In this document: positions 60,969 through 64,000 of the stretch, piece after piece
How the letters are laid out: each line of letters opens with the position of its first letter
How positions within the stretch are numbered: position 1 is the first letter of the stretch
Assembly: GCA_040403095.1 (NCBI GenBank)
Contig: JBBALI010000003.1
Coordinates: 62,001 to 126,000 of the forward strand
DNA length: 64,000 nucleotides
Direction of reading: 5' to 3'
Origin: JAQVCM01 sp040403095
GTDB lineage: Bacteria; Bacteroidota; Bacteroidia; Flavobacteriales_D; Crocinitomicaceae
Made by a program: the position numbers and the translations under genes
The notes under the pieces: model-generated
What the model was told of the DNA's origin: nothing
Databases searched by the model: none
Seen by the model: only the letters and a program-made list of their open reading frames with translations

Positions 60969-61046
60969 AGTCAATCAATTTTACCAAAGACGACCAGAAA
61001 GCAATTTTAGTTGCTCAATAACAAATATTAATAGTTGAATTGAATT

Positions 61047-61865
61047 TTACCAACCTTTAGAAATCAAAATTTCTTCCATTTCCTGTTGTAATTTTTGGGC
61101 TTCGACTTTCGCTTTTTCAGCAAAATCAAGGCCATTGGAAGCGTAAATAATTTGACGGGAAGAATTGACCAATATTCCACAATCGTCATTCCAACCATAA
61201 TTTGCTACATCTTGTAAACTTCCACCTTGTGCGCCAACGCCTGGAACCAAGAAAAAATTATTTGGGACGATGTTTCGAACTTCTCCAATTCCTTCGGCTC
61301 TTGTAGCGCCAACGACATACATCAAGTTTTCAGGTGTTCCCCATTTGGAGGATTTTCTCAATACTTTTTGGTACAATTTTTCACCTTGCGTATCGGTCAT
61401 AAATTGAAAGTCTAAGGCGCCTTTGTTGGATGTCAATGCCAATACAATTACCCATTTATCTTTAAATTCTAGGAAAGGCGTAATGCTGTCTTCGCCCATG
61501 TAAGGAGCGATTGTAACAGAATCAAAATTCAAATATTCGAAGAAAGTTTTGGCGTAATATTTTGAGGTATTTCCAATATCACCACGTTTAGCGTCCGCAA
61601 TTGTGAAAATATTTTCTGGAATGTATTCCAAGGTTTTTCTCAAAGATTCCCAGCCTTTTACGCCCAAACATTCATAGAATGCGATATTGGGTTTGTAAGC
61701 AACACAAAAGTCTTTCGTTGCATCAATAACCGCTTTATTGAACTCAAAAATAGGATCTTCTGTTTCTAAAAGATGCGCAGGAATTTTGTCTAAATCTGTG
61801 TCTAAACCAACACATAAAAATGATTTTTTAGCTTTAATTTCTGCAATGAGTTCTTTTCTGGTCAT
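61047..61865 (-). CDS. pyrF: Orotidine 5'-phosphate decarboxylase (type 2)
   Basis: 272 residues, the longer bacterial type 2. DAKRGDIGNT (Asp 91, Lys 93, Asp 96) is the catalytic centre, with CVGLDTDLDKIP at the N-terminus and LVPGVGAQGG near the phosphate site. It makes UMP, the last step of de novo pyrimidine synthesis. It has its own promoter at 61883-61890. Confidence 0.95.
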   Translation of the reverse strand: MTRKELIAEIKAKKSFLCVGLDTDLDKIPAHLLETEDPIFEFNKAVIDATKDFCVAYKPNIAFYECLGVKGWESLRKTLEYIPENIFTIADAKRGDIGNTSKYYAKTFFEYLNFDSVTIAPYMGEDSITPFLEFKDKWVIVLALTSNKGALDFQFMTDTQGEKLYQKVLRKSSKWGTPENLMYVVGATRAEGIGEVRNIVPNNFFLVPGVGAQGGSLQDVANYGWNDDCGILVNSSRQIIYASNGLDFAEKAKVEAQKLQQEMEEILISKGW

Positions 61866-61882
61866 ATTTCAATCTTGAAGCG

Positions 61883-61890
61883 CAAAGATA
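61883..61890 (-). promoter_or_regulatory. pyrF promoter -7 box
   Basis: On the minus strand TATCTTTG matches TAnnTTTG, 17 bases before the ATG at 61865. Confidence 0.55.
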
Positions 61891-61891
61891 A

Positions 61892-61919
61892 TGAAAGCTT
61901 AGATTTTACTGAAAGCTTA
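61892..61919. promoter_or_regulatory. 10-bp direct repeats upstream of pyrF
   Basis: TGAAAGCTTA at 61892-61901 and 61910-61919, 18 bp apart, directly upstream of the -7 box. Possible activator site or chance. Confidence 0.3.
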
Positions 61920-62693
61920 CTGAGGAATAATTATTGTTTGTTCTTTTTGCGTTCTAGCGGAAAAATAGCCCAAGCAACTTTTTCCAAAATTGGAATCTGG
62001 ATTTGCTGGTGCAGCCGTACTTCCTGTATTCGCATCAATTGAAAATAAATATTTGTAAACTGGTTTATCGATGCAATACATAACCACACGAACAGTATCT
62101 CCTGGAATAAAATCTCCGCCAAACAAAGGTTGTTCATTTTGAACACCATCAGAAAATTGATCGTCTTGTAAATTGACACCTTTTACTTGTTCTCCATTTT
62201 GGAAAATATCATATTGGTAAAAATTCGAAACTCCTGCTTGGTCCATTCTGTTTGGTACAACGGCTCTCACCGTATCCAATCCAAAAGGAAAAACAATCAC
62301 ATCTAAACCGTCCAAACTTACTTCAATTGGCAAATAGCTTGTTGCTGTAAAAACTTTTCCATCAACGGTTACAGTTATGGTGTAAGTTCTACCTTCAACG
62401 CCCAACAAACTGCTTGTTTTGTAAATCCCTGGTGATGCCAAAGTCAACGTTTCTGAATTTCCGGCATTATCAGAAATAACTACTATTGCGTTGTCAACTG
62501 CAGGAAAAGCGACATTTTCATCAAAGTTTAAAGTTCTAGTAATTTTCACTTGGTGAATAGTTTCTCCTTTGGTAACAAATCCTTCAATGACGTATTTTGG
62601 GTCAGCAGTATTTAAATCGACATCAATGACTTTTTCGCATGACGAGAAGCAAAGCGCTGATAAAAGAGTTATAATGAAATAATATTTTTTCAT
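61917..62693 (-). CDS. DUF4249 lipoprotein
   Basis: 258 residues. The lipobox CFSSC gives Cys 19, followed by the family start EKVIDVDLNTADPKYVIEGFVTKGE and a sheet-rich body. DUF4249 proteins are encoded directly after TonB-dependent receptors, as here (22-bp spacer). They probably act as surface-exposed substrate-binding partners, in a SusD-like way. This copy is at the short end of the family's size range. Confidence 0.9.
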   Translation of the reverse strand: MKKYYFIITLLSALCFSSCEKVIDVDLNTADPKYVIEGFVTKGETIHQVKITRTLNFDENVAFPAVDNAIVVISDNAGNSETLTLASPGIYKTSSLLGVEGRTYTITVTVDGKVFTATSYLPIEVSLDGLDVIVFPFGLDTVRAVVPNRMDQAGVSNFYQYDIFQNGEQVKGVNLQDDQFSDGVQNEQPLFGGDFIPGDTVRVVMYCIDKPVYKYLFSIDANTGSTAAPANPDSNFGKSCLGYFSARTQKEQTIIIPQ

Positions 62694-62715
62694 GATTTTT
62701 AGCTTTAATCAAGGT

Positions 62716-64000
62716 TTATTTAAATTTGAAATTCCAAGTAATTGCTGGAACGATTCTGAACAAAGTTGTTTGCACAGCTTCCGTTTTATTTGGATCACTT
62801 TCACTTTGTCTAAAGGTAATTTGGTAAGCATTTTCTCTTGCGTAAGCATTGTAAACTGAGAAATTCCAGCTGCTTTCAAACTTATCAGTATTTTTTCTAA
62901 TCCAAGTCAAACCTAAATCTAAACGGTGATAATTAGGCATTCTTGCAGCATTTCTCTCAGTGTAAGAAAATTGCGTCTCACCATTCACTTCATATTTTCC
63001 GGTTGGAAAAGTCACCGCATTTCCTGTATAGAAAACAAACAAGGCTGAAACAGAAAGTTTTTTGTTGATGTCATAAATTCCTACAACTGAAACGTCGTGC
63101 GTTCGGTCTTGTTTGGCAACATACCAATTATTTTCATTGATTCCGTTGATTTTTCTTTCAGTCCTAGAAAGTGTATATCCAATCCAACCAGTTAATTTAC
63201 CGGTTTTCTTTTTCAAAATCATTTCTAAACCGTAAGCACGACCAACACCATAAAGTAATTCACCTTCTAATTTTTCATTAGCTTGTGTATTCGCTCCATT
63301 TCGGTAATCGATTTGATTTTGCATTGTTTTATAGTATGTTTCAACATTGAATTCATACGCATTTTCTTTGAAATTTTTGAACCAACCGATTGAAGCTTGA
63401 TCTGCAATTTCAGGTTTAGTGTTCAATGTTGTGGACAACCAAACATCCGTAGGTGATGCAGAAGTTGCATTTGAAAGCAAGTGAATATTTTGTGCATTTC
63501 TTGCGTAAGCTGCTTTGAATGATGCTGTTTTTGAATAACTATAACTCATGGAAACACGCGGCTCAACAATCAAATACGTTTTTACCATTTGATTTTTCTT
63601 GTAAGTATTGGTATTTGCTACATCACCATTTTCATCAAAAGTGTATGATTCAGCGTCATTTCCAAGGACAGAAAAACCAGTTAATCTTGCACCGTAGCTT
63701 ACATTGATTTTTTCTGAGGCAGTCCAATCGTTGGTGATGTAAATAGCACTTTCGATCGATTTCAACGGATTGATTTTAGTAGTTGAAAATCCAGAATCTG
63801 ATTTGGCTTCTACCTGACCAGGGGTGATCGCATGGTGAATCGCATTCAAACCGAAACGTAATTTATTTCTAGTATTCAAGAAATATTGAAATTCTTGTTT
63901 CAAATTGAAATCTTGAATTTTGGAAAGAACTTTGAAATCAACATCACCACTTTTAATGGAAATTTTGTAATCATAAGAACTGAAAATGAAAGAAGTATTA
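62716..64000 (-). CDS. TonB-dependent receptor, C-terminal part
   Basis: The frame is open to the window edge (428 residues visible), so the gene is cut at its 5' end. It shows the alternating aromatic strands of a beta-barrel (SYSYSKTASFKAAYARNAQ, WIGYTLSRTERKING, RLDLGLTWIRKN) and the terminal outer-membrane signature ending TWNFKFK. It imports a substrate, using energy from the inner-membrane TonB system, and is paired with the DUF4249 lipoprotein. The substrate cannot be read from this part. Confidence 0.9.
   Translation of the reverse strand, partial: NTSFIFSSYDYKISIKSGDVDFKVLSKIQDFNLKQEFQYFLNTRNKLRFGLNAIHHAITPGQVEAKSDSGFSTTKINPLKSIESAIYITNDWTASEKINVSYGARLTGFSVLGNDAESYTFDENGDVANTNTYKKNQMVKTYLIVEPRVSMSYSYSKTASFKAAYARNAQNIHLLSNATSASPTDVWLSTTLNTKPEIADQASIGWFKNFKENAYEFNVETYYKTMQNQIDYRNGANTQANEKLEGELLYGVGRAYGLEMILKKKTGKLTGWIGYTLSRTERKINGINENNWYVAKQDRTHDVSVVGIYDINKKLSVSALFVFYTGNAVTFPTGKYEVNGETQFSYTERNAARMPNYHRLDLGLTWIRKNTDKFESSWNFSVYNAYARENAYQITFRQSESDPNKTEAVQTTLFRIVPAITWNFKFK

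Noticed and set aside
1..64000. tRNA and rRNA genes
   Set aside because: No T-arm GTTCRAATC with matching acceptor stem and no rRNA-like conserved stretch was seen by eye; a tRNAscan search would settle it.

Overview
The window is AT-rich chromosomal DNA from a member of the Bacteroidota, most likely Flavobacteriales (I would guess near Fluviicola/Crocinitomicaceae, but gene content alone does not prove this). Support comes from secreted proteins ending in type IX secretion (T9SS) sorting domains, a complete moxR/Bat operon, a fused E1 alpha/beta 2-oxoacid dehydrogenase, a TonB receptor/DUF4249 pair, few Shine-Dalgarno sequences, and many promoters with the Bacteroidota -7 box TAnnTTTG. No tRNA, rRNA, CRISPR array, prophage or transposase gene was seen. 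Two 100-N scaffold gaps (221-320 and 23955-24054) both lie inside tandem repeats.

Layout. 1-2911: the tail of an unidentified gene, a repeated terminator, two tandem T9SS cargo paralogues and a zinc-ribbon protein. 3019-11447: a nine-gene moxR-DUF58-BatD-like-BatA-BatB-BatC-BatD-BatE operon for cell-envelope/stress functions. 11554-16026: two SGNH hydrolases plus an MBOAT acyltransferase, which look like a polymer O-acylation cassette. 16219-19447: fructose-1,6-bisphosphatase facing the fused E1 dehydrogenase. 19448-24717: repeat-rich spacers around a T9SS protein and a small cytochrome/HflX operon. 24718-29101: three amidohydrolase-like domains in two genes. 29307-34508: Mfd, a ChrA transporter and a small secreted protein. 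34577-38558: an SDR/DUF2805 pair divergent from lipB, a serine beta-lactamase-like hydrolase and two small proteins. 38705-43285: a TetR-controlled tripartite efflux operon. 43345-47220: a YiiX-like lipoprotein, a DUF3109 protein and a large adhesin-like T9SS protein. 47375-53172: an M20 peptidase, a WHy-domain lipoprotein, a transglutaminase-like small protein, and an operon with its own winged-helix regulator and matching palindromes. 53515-59029: gamma carbonic anhydrase, NTF2-fold proteins, an ABC exporter and two methionine-salvage enzymes. 59334-64000: a T9SS protein, pyrF, and a DUF4249/TonB receptor pair cut by the window end.

The most unusual content is between the genes: degenerate tandem tracts with exact 7-bp or 8-bp phase at gene ends; a modular element of two hairpins plus a fixed tail in four copies; a MITE-like element with 17-18 bp terminal inverted repeats repeated around the second gap; and a CCCCCTTTGGAGGGGG palindrome family. 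Functions are assigned from motifs read by eye. No database search was run.
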